Assembly: GCF_001545115.1 (NCBI RefSeq)
Contig: NZ_FCNU01000010.1
Coordinates: 55,211 to 119,210, forward strand
Direction of reading: 5' to 3'
Origin: Candidatus Protochlamydia phocaeensis
GTDB taxonomy: Bacteria > Chlamydiota > Chlamydiia > Chlamydiales > Parachlamydiaceae
DNA length: 64,000 nt
In this document: positions 1-9,978 of the stretch, piece after piece
How positions within the stretch are numbered: the stretch's first letter is position 1
How the letters are laid out: each line of letters opens with the position of its first letter
Made by a program: the position numbers and the translations under genes
Notes under the pieces: generated by a model
The model's input: the letters and a program-made list of their open reading frames with translations, nothing else
Told to the model about the DNA's origin: nothing
The model's database searches: none

Positions 1-235
1 GAAAGTGGATGCATGGCTTAAGGTAAAGTTAAAAAAAAAGATATATATAATCAACTTGTCTCCTCAATAAATGCATTGGATTTCTTGTAGAAAAGAATCA
101 TAAAATCTTTTTCAAAAACAAATTAGTTTGCTAGATTGCTAACAAAAACAAGTTTTAATTTGGATAGGGCTTTTGATGGATTTATCTTACTTATCCATTT
201 GACTTGGACAGGGCAGCGAGCGGGAGATAAGGCGC

Positions 236-2080
236 ATGACGGACGAACAAGAGACAAAAATCATTCAGGCATACAAGGAGTTGTATGACGTCACAGTGCC
301 TGATCTCGATTATTTTATCCGTCAGATTGATTGCCGGGATGGATGTCCTGTTAAAACAGACGGCCGCGGCTATATGTTGGCCTTGCATGCCGGCAATTTA
401 TTGGAAGGCTATAAAATTGCGCGCGGCCCCAATCCCTTCGCGTCCATCTGCGGCATGATTTGCGGCGCTCCTTGCGAGGTGACGTGCCGTCGCGACCGCG
501 TGGACAAAACGCTGACTATCCGTGCGCAGAAGCGCTATTTGGATGAGTGGTTTGGCTTAGACAAAGAAGCCCACATCAAATCGCTTGAATTCAGCTATGC
601 GCGCGGGTCGACCCATCCACAGCCGAATGGACTGCGCGTCGCTTGCATTGGAGCTGGAGTGGCGTCTTTGACTTGCGCGCATGACTTGCTGCGTTTGGGC
701 TATGCCGTCGATGTTTACGAAATGATGCGCATGCCGGGTGGCATGCTGGTCTATGGCGTGCCTACCTACCGCCTTAAGAATGAAATTGCCATCAATGAAT
801 GCTATGCCATTGAACATTTGGGCGCTAAAATTTACTACGACATGAAAGTCGGCCGCGATATTACAATGACCGAGCTGATGCAGACATACAATGCCGTTTT
901 CATCGGCGTTGGCTTATGGAAGTCCCGCGATCTTCCCATTCCTGGAGCGGACGAGCCGGATATCATTCGAGGAATTGAGTATTTGCGCGTGCGCTGCGCA
1001 GACGAGCCTTGGAAAATTGGCGAGCACATGGTGGTTGTGGGAGGAGGAAACGTTGCCTTCGACGTTGCGCGCACTTCTGTCAGAAACGGCGCTAAGACCG
1101 TGACCATGGTTTGCTTGGAATCGCGCGACGAGCAGACTGCTGATGAGTTCGAAATTGAGGATGGCCTAGAAGAGGGCATCAAAATCATCAACCGTGTCGG
1201 TCCGATTGCTGTCGAGCGCGATGCACAAGGACGTGTGAGTGGATTGCGGGTGCAGCCCATTTATTCCCTTTTCGACCATACGGGACGATTTGCGCCCAAA
1301 TATGTCCCCGATAGCCAATACGTTATTCCTTGCGATACCATTGCCTTGGCAATCGGACAGGCCATGGACTTAAGCGTATTTGACGGATGGGATAAAAAAG
1401 ATGAATTGAAAATAGAGCGAGGGGTCATTAAAACCGAAAGAGAATCGGGACGTACTTCTGTCAAAGGCGTTTACGCGGGTGGCGATGCGGCTTTTGGACC
1501 GGCGCTGTTTATAACGGCTATTCGCCATGGCCAAGAAGCGGCCCGTTCGATCGATAGTGACCTGAGAGGAACCAAACCCTATCAGGAATTTTCGGCAGAA
1601 TTTACTGAAATCCCTCCTATGCGGGATAAGACTTATTTGCGCACCAAATGGGCTTTGCCGTCTATGCAGCCGCCGGACGTGCGCGTGAAAAACCTCAACA
1701 TGGTGGAGAATAATTACACGGACGAAGAGGCCCACGAGCAGGCCAACCGTTGTTTGCAATGCCATATTTCCCCTGTTTTTGACGGTACTTTATGCATTAA
1801 GTGCAATGGCTGCGTCGATGTTTGCCCATGCAATTGCCTTAAGCAGGTTCCCATCAGCAAGCTCAATTTGGATCTAGGAGAAGGAAATTTGCGTGCGGCC
1901 GTCGATAACTTCTATGGAGTTGATTCGGCCTCTATGACTGATGAGGACTTGGCTCAGATGGGAACGGCCATGCTTAAAGATGAAGACCTTTGCATTCGTT
2001 GCGGGCTATGTGCAGAAAAATGTCCGACTCAAGCCGTGACAATGGATGTGATGAACTACTCATTTCGCTGGATAGGATGA
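236..2080 (+). CDS. GltD-type FAD/NAD(P) oxidoreductase with C-terminal ferredoxin domain
   Basis: The 614-residue protein resembles the small subunit of glutamate synthase and related dehydrogenase subunits, which pass electrons between NAD(P)H, FAD and iron-sulfur clusters. An N-terminal cysteine-rich domain (Cys33, 37, 72, 76, 80, 84) should hold 4Fe-4S clusters. An FAD-binding GxGxxS motif lies near residue 138 and a second nucleotide-binding motif (VVGGGN) near 267. The C-terminus adds two ferredoxin-like cysteine sets, CIKCNGC at about 520 and CIRCGLC at about 586. The ATG follows GGGAGATAAGG. The gene is three bases upstream of a CcoS-like gene and leads a respiratory cluster, so it probably feeds or takes electrons from a quinone or ferredoxin pool rather than making glutamate. 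No glutamate synthase large subunit is present here. The family is clear; the electron partners are inferred. Confidence 0.85.
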   Translation: MTDEQETKIIQAYKELYDVTVPDLDYFIRQIDCRDGCPVKTDGRGYMLALHAGNLLEGYKIARGPNPFASICGMICGAPCEVTCRRDRVDKTLTIRAQKRYLDEWFGLDKEAHIKSLEFSYARGSTHPQPNGLRVACIGAGVASLTCAHDLLRLGYAVDVYEMMRMPGGMLVYGVPTYRLKNEIAINECYAIEHLGAKIYYDMKVGRDITMTELMQTYNAVFIGVGLWKSRDLPIPGADEPDIIRGIEYLRVRCADEPWKIGEHMVVVGGGNVAFDVARTSVRNGAKTVTMVCLESRDEQTADEFEIEDGLEEGIKIINRVGPIAVERDAQGRVSGLRVQPIYSLFDHTGRFAPKYVPDSQYVIPCDTIALAIGQAMDLSVFDGWDKKDELKIERGVIKTERESGRTSVKGVYAGGDAAFGPALFITAIRHGQEAARSIDSDLRGTKPYQEFSAEFTEIPPMRDKTYLRTKWALPSMQPPDVRVKNLNMVENNYTDEEAHEQANRCLQCHISPVFDGTLCIKCNGCVDVCPCNCLKQVPISKLNLDLGEGNLRAAVDNFYGVDSASMTDEDLAQMGTAMLKDEDLCIRCGLCAEKCPTQAVTMDVMNYSFRWIG

Positions 2081-2083
2081 TTT

Positions 2084-2227
2084 ATGGTGTTTTGGACCAT
2101 TATCAGTTCGATTATTGCTTCGCTAGCGGGGTTGGCCGTCTATCTTTATTATTCGCGCAAAGGACAATTCGAAGATCCCGAATCTGTTAAATATCAATTA
2201 TTCCGAGAAGAAAATCCTGATAGCTGA
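2084..2227 (+). CDS. ccoS: CcoS-like cbb3 oxidase assembly protein (47 aa)
   Basis: This short ORF of 47 codons plus stop begins three bases after the dehydrogenase stop, with AGG seven bases before the ATG. Residues 2-23 form one membrane segment, followed by the motif YYSRKGQFEDPE. The GQF-D/E-D signature just after a single helix is typical of CcoS/FixS, a small protein needed for cofactor insertion into cbb3 oxidases. A CcoN/CcoO pair lies 6 kb downstream in the same orientation, which supports the call. The remaining assembly genes (ccoG, ccoH, a functional ccoI) are not in the window. The identity rests on a short motif. Confidence 0.75.
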   Translation: MVFWTIISSIIASLAGLAVYLYYSRKGQFEDPESVKYQLFREENPDS

Positions 2228-2242
2228 AAATGAGAAGGAATC

Positions 2243-2755
2243 ATGCCTAAATATCGCAATTCATTAAATGTTGATCCCAATGATAAAGACCCTTTGATTT
2301 CCCGCCGCTCTTTTCTTGCCTTGATGGGCGTTGGCGCTTGTCTGATTGGGGCAGGCCAGATGGTGGGGGCTTCCCTTCTTGGCTTTCTTTATCCCAATGC
2401 CATGAAAGTGCCTCCAAGCGTATTTTCCATTGGAAGGCCGGAGGAAGTGCTGGCCCGCGATGGAAAGGTCTTTTATCCCAAACAAAAAGTTTTTATTGAA
2501 ACCCAGGCCGGCAAAGTCCGCGTGCAAACGGCTGTGTGCACGCATCTCGGATGTACGGTGAATATGGTTGAGACAGGGTATGCCTGTCCGTGCCATGGTT
2601 CTACCTATGATCGCCATGGAAAAAATACGGGGGGACCGGCCCCTTTGCCTCTGGTTTATTTTCAGGTCTTCAAAGCTGCTTCCGGGGAATTAATGGTCGA
2701 TAAAGCCAAGACCACTCTTGATTTTGAAGCTGCGTGGTATAGGCCGAATGTATAA
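2243..2755 (+). CDS. Rieske iron-sulfur protein of cytochrome bc complex
   Basis: The 170-residue protein carries the two Rieske boxes, CTHLGC at 99-104 and CPCHGS at 115-120. Known bc1/b6f structures predict Cys99, His101, Cys115 and His118 as 2Fe-2S ligands, with Cys104-Cys117 as the disulfide. The N-terminus has an SRRSFL twin-arginine-like motif at about 20-25 followed by a hydrophobic helix, as expected for Tat export with a retained membrane anchor. It accepts electrons from quinol and passes them to cytochrome c. It is followed 25 bases later by cytochrome b, with AAGGAG preceding that start, so the two form a complex III operon. Confidence 0.95.
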   Translation: MPKYRNSLNVDPNDKDPLISRRSFLALMGVGACLIGAGQMVGASLLGFLYPNAMKVPPSVFSIGRPEEVLARDGKVFYPKQKVFIETQAGKVRVQTAVCTHLGCTVNMVETGYACPCHGSTYDRHGKNTGGPAPLPLVYFQVFKAASGELMVDKAKTTLDFEAAWYRPNV

Positions 2756-2780
2756 AAGTTTAGAAGGAGTCTGATCTGAT

Positions 2781-4106
2781 ATGGCAGTCTTTAAAGGAAA
2801 AAGAAGAGAATCTTGGGCCGAGTATTTGGCGAATCTGCCTTCCCTTTTTGTCCGGTCCATTTTTCGCCATAATTACCCCAATAACGATGTGGATCGCTCT
2901 GAAATTGTTTTTAAGAATTTCTTTCTCCACTTTCATCCCGTTAAATGCCATAAGCATTCGCTCGATCCTTTCTATACGTTGGGATTGGGAACAATTACGA
3001 CAAGTTTATTCCTCCTGCTGACTTTTACCGGCGTCGTTTTAATGTTCTATTATATTCCGGCCGAAGATCGGGCGTATGAGATCATGAAGGACTGGCAGGA
3101 TACGACTCCTTTTGCCATGATGTACCGCAATATGCATCGCTGGAGTGCGCATTTGATGGTGCTGTTCGTCTTTCTCCACATGTCGCGCGTCTTTTATACA
3201 GGCTCGTATAAAGGAACGCGGCGTTTTAATTGGGTGATCGGCGTCATGCTAATGGTTTTGACGCTGATTTTATCTTTTACCGGTTATTTGCTGCCATGGG
3301 ACCAGCTTGCCTTTTGGGCGATCACGGTTGGAACCAATATTGCCGGCTATGTGCCGAACCTGCCGGGATTCGAGTACAATGTCAACCGCGTCATGCTGCT
3401 GGCCTCGACCAATGTCGGCCAAGATGCCTTGATCCGCTTTTACGTTTTGCATGTCGCCGTGCTCCCCTTGCTGGCCGGCACCTTGATCGGTGTGCATTTT
3501 TGGCGCATTCGAAAAGACGGCGGCCTGTCGCGTCCGCCGGATAAATTCCGTCCCGATCCTTATCGCGTGGTGCAGCGGTCGGACACAAAGGAGTCCTTTG
3601 CTCCCGGCGTAAAGCGCACTTATGGCTTGATGGAGCTTGTCCGCGGAACTTGCCCGACAGTGGACAAAGGACCTTATAATTTTGTTTTTACTTGGCCCCA
3701 TCTTTTACGAGCTGAATTACTTGTCTTTATGTTGACAACGGCGCTTGTTTTGGTCCTTTCTTTTATTGACGCTCCTTTGGAAGAGCCGGCCAATCCCAGT
3801 AAGCCCCCTAATCCCTCTAAAGCGCCCTGGTATTTCTTGGGGCTGCAAGAAATGGTCGCTTACAATGCTTTTTGGGGCGGCGTGGGAATTCCGACCCTCA
3901 TCGTTTTGGGATTAATGGCCATTCCCTATTTGGACCGCAATCCCCACGGAGAAGGCTATTGGTTCCACCGCAGCCGTTATTTGGCCATTTTCTTTTACAC
4001 CTTGTTTATGACATGGCAGGGAATTCTAATTGTGATTGGAACTTATTTTAGGGGGGCCAACTGGGGATGGATATGGCCTTGGACAGAGAATTTTGCCCGA
4101 CATTGA
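2781..4106 (+). CDS. Cytochrome b (fused b6/subunit IV type) of the bc complex
   Basis: The 441-residue protein has about eight hydrophobic segments. Candidate heme b ligands are His119 and His133 (14 apart) and His224 and His239 (15 apart), the spacing of cytochrome b6 rather than mitochondrial cytochrome b. A second half equivalent to subunit IV follows, with an APWYFLGLQE sequence around residue 345 at the place of the quinol-site PEWY motif. The fusion of the b6 and subunit IV parts gives a full-length single-chain cytochrome b. It works with the Rieske protein upstream and the multiheme cytochrome downstream, which replaces cytochrome c1 or f, as the quinol-oxidising complex. The ATG is preceded by AAGGAG. 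Confidence 0.93.
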   Translation: MAVFKGKRRESWAEYLANLPSLFVRSIFRHNYPNNDVDRSEIVFKNFFLHFHPVKCHKHSLDPFYTLGLGTITTSLFLLLTFTGVVLMFYYIPAEDRAYEIMKDWQDTTPFAMMYRNMHRWSAHLMVLFVFLHMSRVFYTGSYKGTRRFNWVIGVMLMVLTLILSFTGYLLPWDQLAFWAITVGTNIAGYVPNLPGFEYNVNRVMLLASTNVGQDALIRFYVLHVAVLPLLAGTLIGVHFWRIRKDGGLSRPPDKFRPDPYRVVQRSDTKESFAPGVKRTYGLMELVRGTCPTVDKGPYNFVFTWPHLLRAELLVFMLTTALVLVLSFIDAPLEEPANPSKPPNPSKAPWYFLGLQEMVAYNAFWGGVGIPTLIVLGLMAIPYLDRNPHGEGYWFHRSRYLAIFFYTLFMTWQGILIVIGTYFRGANWGWIWPWTENFARH

Positions 4107-4135
4107 AATGCGATTAAGAGTTTAGGATATAAAAC

Positions 4136-7100
4136 ATGCAACGCGCGGATCTCTATCAAATTTTTCTGATTGCCTCAGGCGTCTTGGTTACCGCCTTATT
4201 TGGAGTTTTTCTTTATCGAGAGATTTTCCCCGAATACCGCATTTATCAAGATGACTATTTGGCCTTGGAAGAGTTTCGCACAACCTATACCAAGCAGCCG
4301 GTTCCACCCTTTAAAACGGGAGTAAAGCAAATTGTCCTAGAAAAAGAAAACAAGGGGCCGCCAGTCATTGACCGCTGCACCTCCTGCCATGTCGCGCTGC
4401 AAATTCCTTATTTTTCTCCAACTAAACTGGCTTACGATCTTAACGGAAATATTGTCCGCGATGACGAAGGCCGGCCGGTCCTTACAGCCAATGAAGACTA
4501 TATTTGGCGAAAGCTGGACGATAAAATTGCCGAACTTAAAGATGAGAAGGTCATCCAGCAGCTGAAAAGCCAAGGGCAAGAAGCAGAGGTCAAGAAGCGT
4601 TTGGCCGAAGCCGAAAAATATGAATCTCTCAAAACAGCTCATGTTGGCGATCAAGTCTATGATGTGACCAAAGTGCTTGCCATGCATCCTTTAATGGGAC
4701 ATGAGACGAGGCCGTTTGAATACCATCCCATCGAGGAATATGGCTGCACCTCGTGCCATAATGGAAATGGAAGAGGGCTGACAACAAATAAAGCCCATGG
4801 GCCGGTTTTTGATGGCCAATATGAGGGAGAATATCGTGGGCCCACTCCGCAATTTACAGAATCCGATCCTGAAAATGATCCGCGTTTTGCTCATGTGTTT
4901 AATGAAAAACCTGGTCATGAACTGCTCTTTCAGACAGAGCCTCTATTCGTGGGGGCATTGATTCAAGCCAAATGTATGCAATGCCATCAGACCAGCGAAC
5001 GCCAGCTAGAAAGTGCTGCAACTTCAACTTCAGATCTAGCGCAGCAGCGTCAAAAACGCTTGCAGGTATTATTGAATGCTTATAACAGCGATAAGCAAGC
5101 ATTAAGCGATCTGCTTCGCCTTCAAAAAGTCATTCAAGATAAAGGCTATGAAGGACTAATGAAAGAGCTTAAAGAGAAGCTGACTGATTATACCTTGCCG
5201 CCTTCTACTCTCGAACATGTAAGTTCGCAGATCAATTATTTGGAAAAGGCAATTAAAAATCAGCCGGATGAAGATAAGCGCCGTAAATTGGCCTCCGAGC
5301 GCATTAATCAAGATCTAATTGCCCTTTTAGGAAGCGAAGGATTGGTTCGCTCCATTGAGCAAGCTTATGATCAAAAGGGGGAGGAGGCTATTGATGCATT
5401 TTTGCGACAGCATCAAAAAGACCCTCAAGCCAAGGGAACATTATTTGATAAAGGCGAAGCCCTGGATTTGAACCAAGACTTGATCCAGCATGCACAAGAT
5501 ACGGCGCAATCTTTTGAAACCGCTGTCGGCGACCAAAAAGTCCTATCGGCTTTAATGTCGGATGTGGATGAATTGACACGCAATTATCAAAGAGGAAAGG
5601 ACCTGTATATGTCGCAGGCTTGCTATGCTTGCCATCGCATTTCCGGGTTTGCCAGGGGCGGCGTGGGGCCTGAGCTGACGCGTATTGGAGAGAGCTATCC
5701 TTGGTATATCAAAGAATCGATTGTATGGCCGCAGGCCGATCTTAAAACCTCAACTATGCCCAATATGCGGCTAGATCATGAGGAGATCGAAGATTTGATG
5801 ACCTTCTTATTGGCGCAAAGAGGGGGGAATCGAGCTGTATCGCAGACTAGCCAACAGGCTTATTTGCAAGCGTGGGAAGCTGGACGTAAAATGAATTGGG
5901 AAAAGCCAGTCCCGCCCGCTAAAATGCATGATTTACGCTATGCCATGACGGTTTTTGCCACCCAAGGCTGTGCCAGCTGCCATCGCTTGCAGGGATTTGA
6001 TTCCAATATCGGCTTTAAGGGAGAGAAGGATTCCTCCGACTTTAATGAAGAGCTCTATCGGCAACAGGAGTGGTTCAAGCGGTTATTCCCCGAAGTCATT
6101 CACTTGACTACTTATGACGAGCAGCTTCCTGGATCTGAAATTGTCAATCAGATTGAAAAGCATGCGGCAGAAATAGATAAGTACATTGTTGACAATGTCC
6201 GTCAAAATGGAATTTTGGAAGAGATTAATAAAGAACACCCTGAAGTAGTTGAATCCCTCTATTCCAATTTCCGCTATGCTTCTCGTGCCAAAAACCACTA
6301 CTATGAGACATTGATTGAAAAAGAAAGCGATCCGAGCAAGATTGCTCAGTTGAAAGCTGAGCATCAAGCCTGGCAAGATCGCGTTCATCGCGTTCTCATG
6401 ACCTACATTCAAGTGTATGGGCTGGGAAGGCTGATCGGGCCGCATTTAAACTGGTCAGGAATTTATCGTACCGATGAATGGCTGATGGAGCATTTCCGCA
6501 ATCCTTCCGCACATGTCCCTCGCTCAATCATGCCTGTGATGCCTTTTGATGATACCAAATTTTATGCATTAACTTATATGCTGGATGAATTGGGCATTCG
6601 CAATCGCAATGCGGTCAGGCAAATTTGGTCTCTGCAGGGATTTAATCCGCAAGAAGCCTATGACATGCATTGCGCCCAGTGCCATGGAATTGCCATGCAG
6701 GGCAATGGAGTGATTGCTGAATGGATTTATCCCATTCCCAAAAACCTACATAATTCGGACTTCCTACGCAACTTGACCAAAGAACAGGCCATTTATTCCA
6801 TTACGCACGGCGTTCATGGCACTCCCATGCCGCCTTGGGGAGAAATCGCCCAGGACAAGCCACAAGATATTCAAAAAGCCGGGAAAAAGACGCCGGTCCT
6901 GACGGCGGCTGAAATTCGCTACCTTGTCGATTGGCTCTTCTCTTCGCTGCCTGGTGGAGAAGTCATGAGGGAATTAGAAGGCGTTCCGAAATGGCATTAT
7001 CAGCCGCACGATGTTTTAAAAGAATTGAAAGACGAAGGAGGGCATCTAATTCCTCTTCCGGAAAAAAGCAGGAAATCTCTTCAAGAAAAAGAGCTCCTTC

Positions 7101-8416
7101 CGGAGAAGAATCTGCCGGAGGAAAATAATCCGCCGCCTTCGGATGCCTCCGCCATTTCTTTCCTTCCAACGGGAGAAGGGTATTATGCCTCTATCCGTCC
7201 GGAGGTCTATCCCAGAACTGCTCCGCAAAACGTGCAGCAAGAGAATAAAGTGGAAGATGTCTTCGATGTCCTCCCCAATCAACAGATGCCGGGAGGATAT
7301 AGCTATTACATCAAGAAAAAATACTATACCCCCCACAATATTCAAGAAGGGCAAAAGTTTTTTCTTTTAAATTGTGCGGTTTGCCATGGCAATGAAGCGG
7401 ATGGAAGCGGAATTAGGGGCCAGGCAATGCAAGATGCCAAGCCTCGCATGCTTACCAATTTGGACTGGATTGAATCGCGCGATGACATGCGCTTACTGCG
7501 CTCGATTAAGTATGGCGTTCCGGGAACATCCATGACGCCGTGGGGGGATTTTACCAATTCATTGCAGCGCCTGCAGCTTGTCATGTTCATCCGAACGCTT
7601 AGTGAAGAGCATGATAAACGCAATGGCTTGGAGCAAGCGCTTTACCAAACTTATGAAAATGACCAAATGGCTATTGAAGATGCCCGCATTGGCATAAGCA
7701 AACAGCTTAGGAGCGCGGAATTAGAAAGCAAAGAAGTAGAAGAGAAGCAGACTGGGATCGAGCGCCGAATCACTGAAGGCAAGGTTGACCCGCAAGAGGC
7801 CATTAAGCTGTATGAAAGGCATTTGGAAATTGAAAGAAAAATCAATCTGCTGCAAGAGTGCGATAAAAAGTTGCAGGAGCTTAAATCAGAAGTAAAGCGC
7901 GAGCGCGAACTCTACTTCAACTTGGGCGTGGCCTTAATCACGGCCAAGGGAATCAGCGATGACACGGTCAACCGCTTTTTAGGTTTAATTCGATTGAATG
8001 CCAATCGCTATTCCAGTGACGATCAAAAGTTAACGCTCTCCCATGATCCAAAAACCGATCAAGAGATCCGCAAGGCCCGCAAGGCAATTGAACAAGAACT
8101 GAATGATCAGGTGGCTGCGCTCGAAAGGCAAAGGCTTGTTCTACAAGGAAAGATCCACTCTGCAGAGCGAACAGAGGAATTAGCGACCAATCAAGCTGAA
8201 ATAGAGTCCATAAAAAAATTGAAGGCGAAGCTGATTGCCGATACGGAAGAAGCCCTGCGCTCAATTGCCAAGCAAGAGAGCCTTTTGCAAGAATTCAATA
8301 AATTAGAAAAAAGCGAACCGCAGCAGAATAAATCTAACGAAGCCGGTCAGCTTAAAAAGGCAAATGATGGGCAATCGAATCGGGAGCAAGCTCCTCATTC
8401 GGCAAAGAATCAATGA
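4136..8416 (+). CDS. Giant membrane-anchored heptaheme cytochrome c of the bc complex
   Basis: At 1426 residues this is far larger than any classical cytochrome c1 or f. Seven CXXCH heme c sites are visible: residues 81-85 and 204-208 (both CTSCH), 280-284 (CMQCH), 496-500 (CYACH), 612-616 (CASCH), 846-850 (CAQCH) and 1080-1084 (CAVCH). A single N-terminal membrane helix (about 8-27) would anchor it facing the periplasm. Sites 4 to 7 lie in mono-heme domains with distal methionines in TMPN, IMPVMP, PMPPWG and MTPWG contexts. Charged coiled-coil stretches occupy about 295-480 and 1160-1400. The gene follows cytochrome b by 29 bases and precedes the cbb3 oxidase, so it probably wires the bc complex to the oxidase. 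The heme count is seen; the wiring role is inferred. Confidence 0.9.
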   Translation: MQRADLYQIFLIASGVLVTALFGVFLYREIFPEYRIYQDDYLALEEFRTTYTKQPVPPFKTGVKQIVLEKENKGPPVIDRCTSCHVALQIPYFSPTKLAYDLNGNIVRDDEGRPVLTANEDYIWRKLDDKIAELKDEKVIQQLKSQGQEAEVKKRLAEAEKYESLKTAHVGDQVYDVTKVLAMHPLMGHETRPFEYHPIEEYGCTSCHNGNGRGLTTNKAHGPVFDGQYEGEYRGPTPQFTESDPENDPRFAHVFNEKPGHELLFQTEPLFVGALIQAKCMQCHQTSERQLESAATSTSDLAQQRQKRLQVLLNAYNSDKQALSDLLRLQKVIQDKGYEGLMKELKEKLTDYTLPPSTLEHVSSQINYLEKAIKNQPDEDKRRKLASERINQDLIALLGSEGLVRSIEQAYDQKGEEAIDAFLRQHQKDPQAKGTLFDKGEALDLNQDLIQHAQDTAQSFETAVGDQKVLSALMSDVDELTRNYQRGKDLYMSQACYACHRISGFARGGVGPELTRIGESYPWYIKESIVWPQADLKTSTMPNMRLDHEEIEDLMTFLLAQRGGNRAVSQTSQQAYLQAWEAGRKMNWEKPVPPAKMHDLRYAMTVFATQGCASCHRLQGFDSNIGFKGEKDSSDFNEELYRQQEWFKRLFPEVIHLTTYDEQLPGSEIVNQIEKHAAEIDKYIVDNVRQNGILEEINKEHPEVVESLYSNFRYASRAKNHYYETLIEKESDPSKIAQLKAEHQAWQDRVHRVLMTYIQVYGLGRLIGPHLNWSGIYRTDEWLMEHFRNPSAHVPRSIMPVMPFDDTKFYALTYMLDELGIRNRNAVRQIWSLQGFNPQEAYDMHCAQCHGIAMQGNGVIAEWIYPIPKNLHNSDFLRNLTKEQAIYSITHGVHGTPMPPWGEIAQDKPQDIQKAGKKTPVLTAAEIRYLVDWLFSSLPGGEVMRELEGVPKWHYQPHDVLKELKDEGGHLIPLPEKSRKSLQEKELLPEKNLPEENNPPPSDASAISFLPTGEGYYASIRPEVYPRTAPQNVQQENKVEDVFDVLPNQQMPGGYSYYIKKKYYTPHNIQEGQKFFLLNCAVCHGNEADGSGIRGQAMQDAKPRMLTNLDWIESRDDMRLLRSIKYGVPGTSMTPWGDFTNSLQRLQLVMFIRTLSEEHDKRNGLEQALYQTYENDQMAIEDARIGISKQLRSAELESKEVEEKQTGIERRITEGKVDPQEAIKLYERHLEIERKINLLQECDKKLQELKSEVKRERELYFNLGVALITAKGISDDTVNRFLGLIRLNANRYSSDDQKLTLSHDPKTDQEIRKARKAIEQELNDQVAALERQRLVLQGKIHSAERTEELATNQAEIESIKKLKAKLIADTEEALRSIAKQESLLQEFNKLEKSEPQQNKSNEAGQLKKANDGQSNREQAPHSAKNQ

Positions 8417-8544
8417 AATATCATTGCAGGAAAGCAAAGACTTTTATAAACATGAATTAATTTACTTTTCCAACCAAAGAACTGCCTACCGATTCATTCG
8501 GTATAACAGAAGCTTGTTCTAAACAGAAAGAAGGTCAGACAGAC

Positions 8545-9978
8545 ATGGTTACCTACGACGATAGAGCCGCTAAGTTATTTATCTACCCTGCGATCGTGTA
8601 TATGATCATAGGTATGACCGTCGGCGTTTTCATTGCCTTTAACACCTTTATTTTTCCGGACTATTTTTCAGGCGAATATGTCCATTTTGGCCGGGTTCGC
8701 CCCGTTCATGTCGCTACCGTCACGCTGCTTTGGCTTTTATCAGTAGACGTGGGTTTGATGTTGTACTTTATTCCCCGCCTCTGCGGCGTTTCCTTGTGGA
8801 GCTCCAAATTGGCTGTTATTAGCGGTATCTTGTGGTGGATCACTTTATCGATAGGGGTGAATTCGTTTCCGTGGGGAACCAATTTTGGCTGGGAATACGC
8901 CGAGCTGCCGACCTGGATTTCGTGGTTCCCTCTTAAATTTATTTTTGCCCTCAGCTGGTTGATGATTGTCTTCAACTTTTTGATGACCATCGCCAACCGC
9001 AAATTCGAAAAATTGTATGTGTCTCTTTGGTATAGCATGGGAACGCTGATTTGGACGACTTTTACCGTCGTGGCTGGAAACTTTGCCGTCAACTGGGTGC
9101 CAGAAGGCATTTCGCGCGTCAATATCAGCTGGTTCTATGTGCACAATCTTGTTGGACTCATTTATACCCCTATGGGATTGGCGACAGCTTATTATTTCTT
9201 GCCAAAGCTGGCCAATACGCCCATTTACAGCCACCGTTTGTCGATGATCGGTTTTTGGTCGATTGCCTTTGTTTATGCGTGGATCGGAGCCCATCATATG
9301 ATTCATGGGCCTATCTCACAGTGGCTGCAGACAACGGCTATTATCTTTTCGATTTGGCTCTTTATTCCCGTTTGGACGGTTGTTTACAATCTGTTTGCCA
9401 CGCTACAGAAGGATTGGTTAAAATACTTGCAAAGCGCTCCGATCCGTTTTTTGATGATGGGCAATATTTTTTACCTTATAACGTGCATCCAAGGGCCTTT
9501 AATGGCTCTGCGCAATGTCAATGAAATCACTTCTAAAACGGACTGGGTCATTGGCCACTCGCATATTTCCCTTTATGGGACGTTTACCTTTTTTGCCATT
9601 GCCGGAATTTATCAAGCTATCCCTGCCATGGTTAAAAAGCCCCTTTGGTCGAATTCCCTCGCCGATTGGCACTTTGCGCTTAACCTGTGGGGCAGCCTAT
9701 TATTTCTATTCTCGCTGTGGGTAGGAGGATTCTTGCAAGGCTTGATGTGGGCGAATTGGGCGGAAGGGGCATCTTATGCCCAGTTCCATGACAATTTGAC
9801 CAGGCTACCCTTCTTGCAAACGGTTGCGGATATGAGAGATTGGTGGATCATGCGTGGAGTTGGGGGCGTCATTATCTTGCTTGGCAATATTCTTTTCGCC
9901 GTGAATATTTTCAATACAATTGTCCTAAAGCCTGCTTCCCAACCAGATACTCCAAGAGAAGTGAGGGCGGCAACATGA
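8545..9978 (+). CDS. ccoN: cbb3-type cytochrome c oxidase subunit I
   Basis: The 477-residue protein has about twelve hydrophobic segments and the heme-copper oxidase histidines in order. His55 (RPVHV) is a low-spin heme ligand. His200 (YVHN) and the His250-His251 pair (GAHHMIHG) are the copper-B ligands. His338 and His340 (GHSHISLYG) bind the high-spin and low-spin hemes. The VHN and GHSH contexts fit the cbb3 class rather than aa3. This is the oxygen-reducing, proton-pumping core. GAAGG precedes the ATG. The stop overlaps the next start as ATGA, so ccoO is translationally coupled. Chlamydiae are usually described with cytochrome bd, so a high-affinity cbb3 enzyme is notable. Confidence 0.93.
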   Translation: MVTYDDRAAKLFIYPAIVYMIIGMTVGVFIAFNTFIFPDYFSGEYVHFGRVRPVHVATVTLLWLLSVDVGLMLYFIPRLCGVSLWSSKLAVISGILWWITLSIGVNSFPWGTNFGWEYAELPTWISWFPLKFIFALSWLMIVFNFLMTIANRKFEKLYVSLWYSMGTLIWTTFTVVAGNFAVNWVPEGISRVNISWFYVHNLVGLIYTPMGLATAYYFLPKLANTPIYSHRLSMIGFWSIAFVYAWIGAHHMIHGPISQWLQTTAIIFSIWLFIPVWTVVYNLFATLQKDWLKYLQSAPIRFLMMGNIFYLITCIQGPLMALRNVNEITSKTDWVIGHSHISLYGTFTFFAIAGIYQAIPAMVKKPLWSNSLADWHFALNLWGSLLFLFSLWVGGFLQGLMWANWAEGASYAQFHDNLTRLPFLQTVADMRDWWIMRGVGGVIILLGNILFAVNIFNTIVLKPASQPDTPREVRAAT

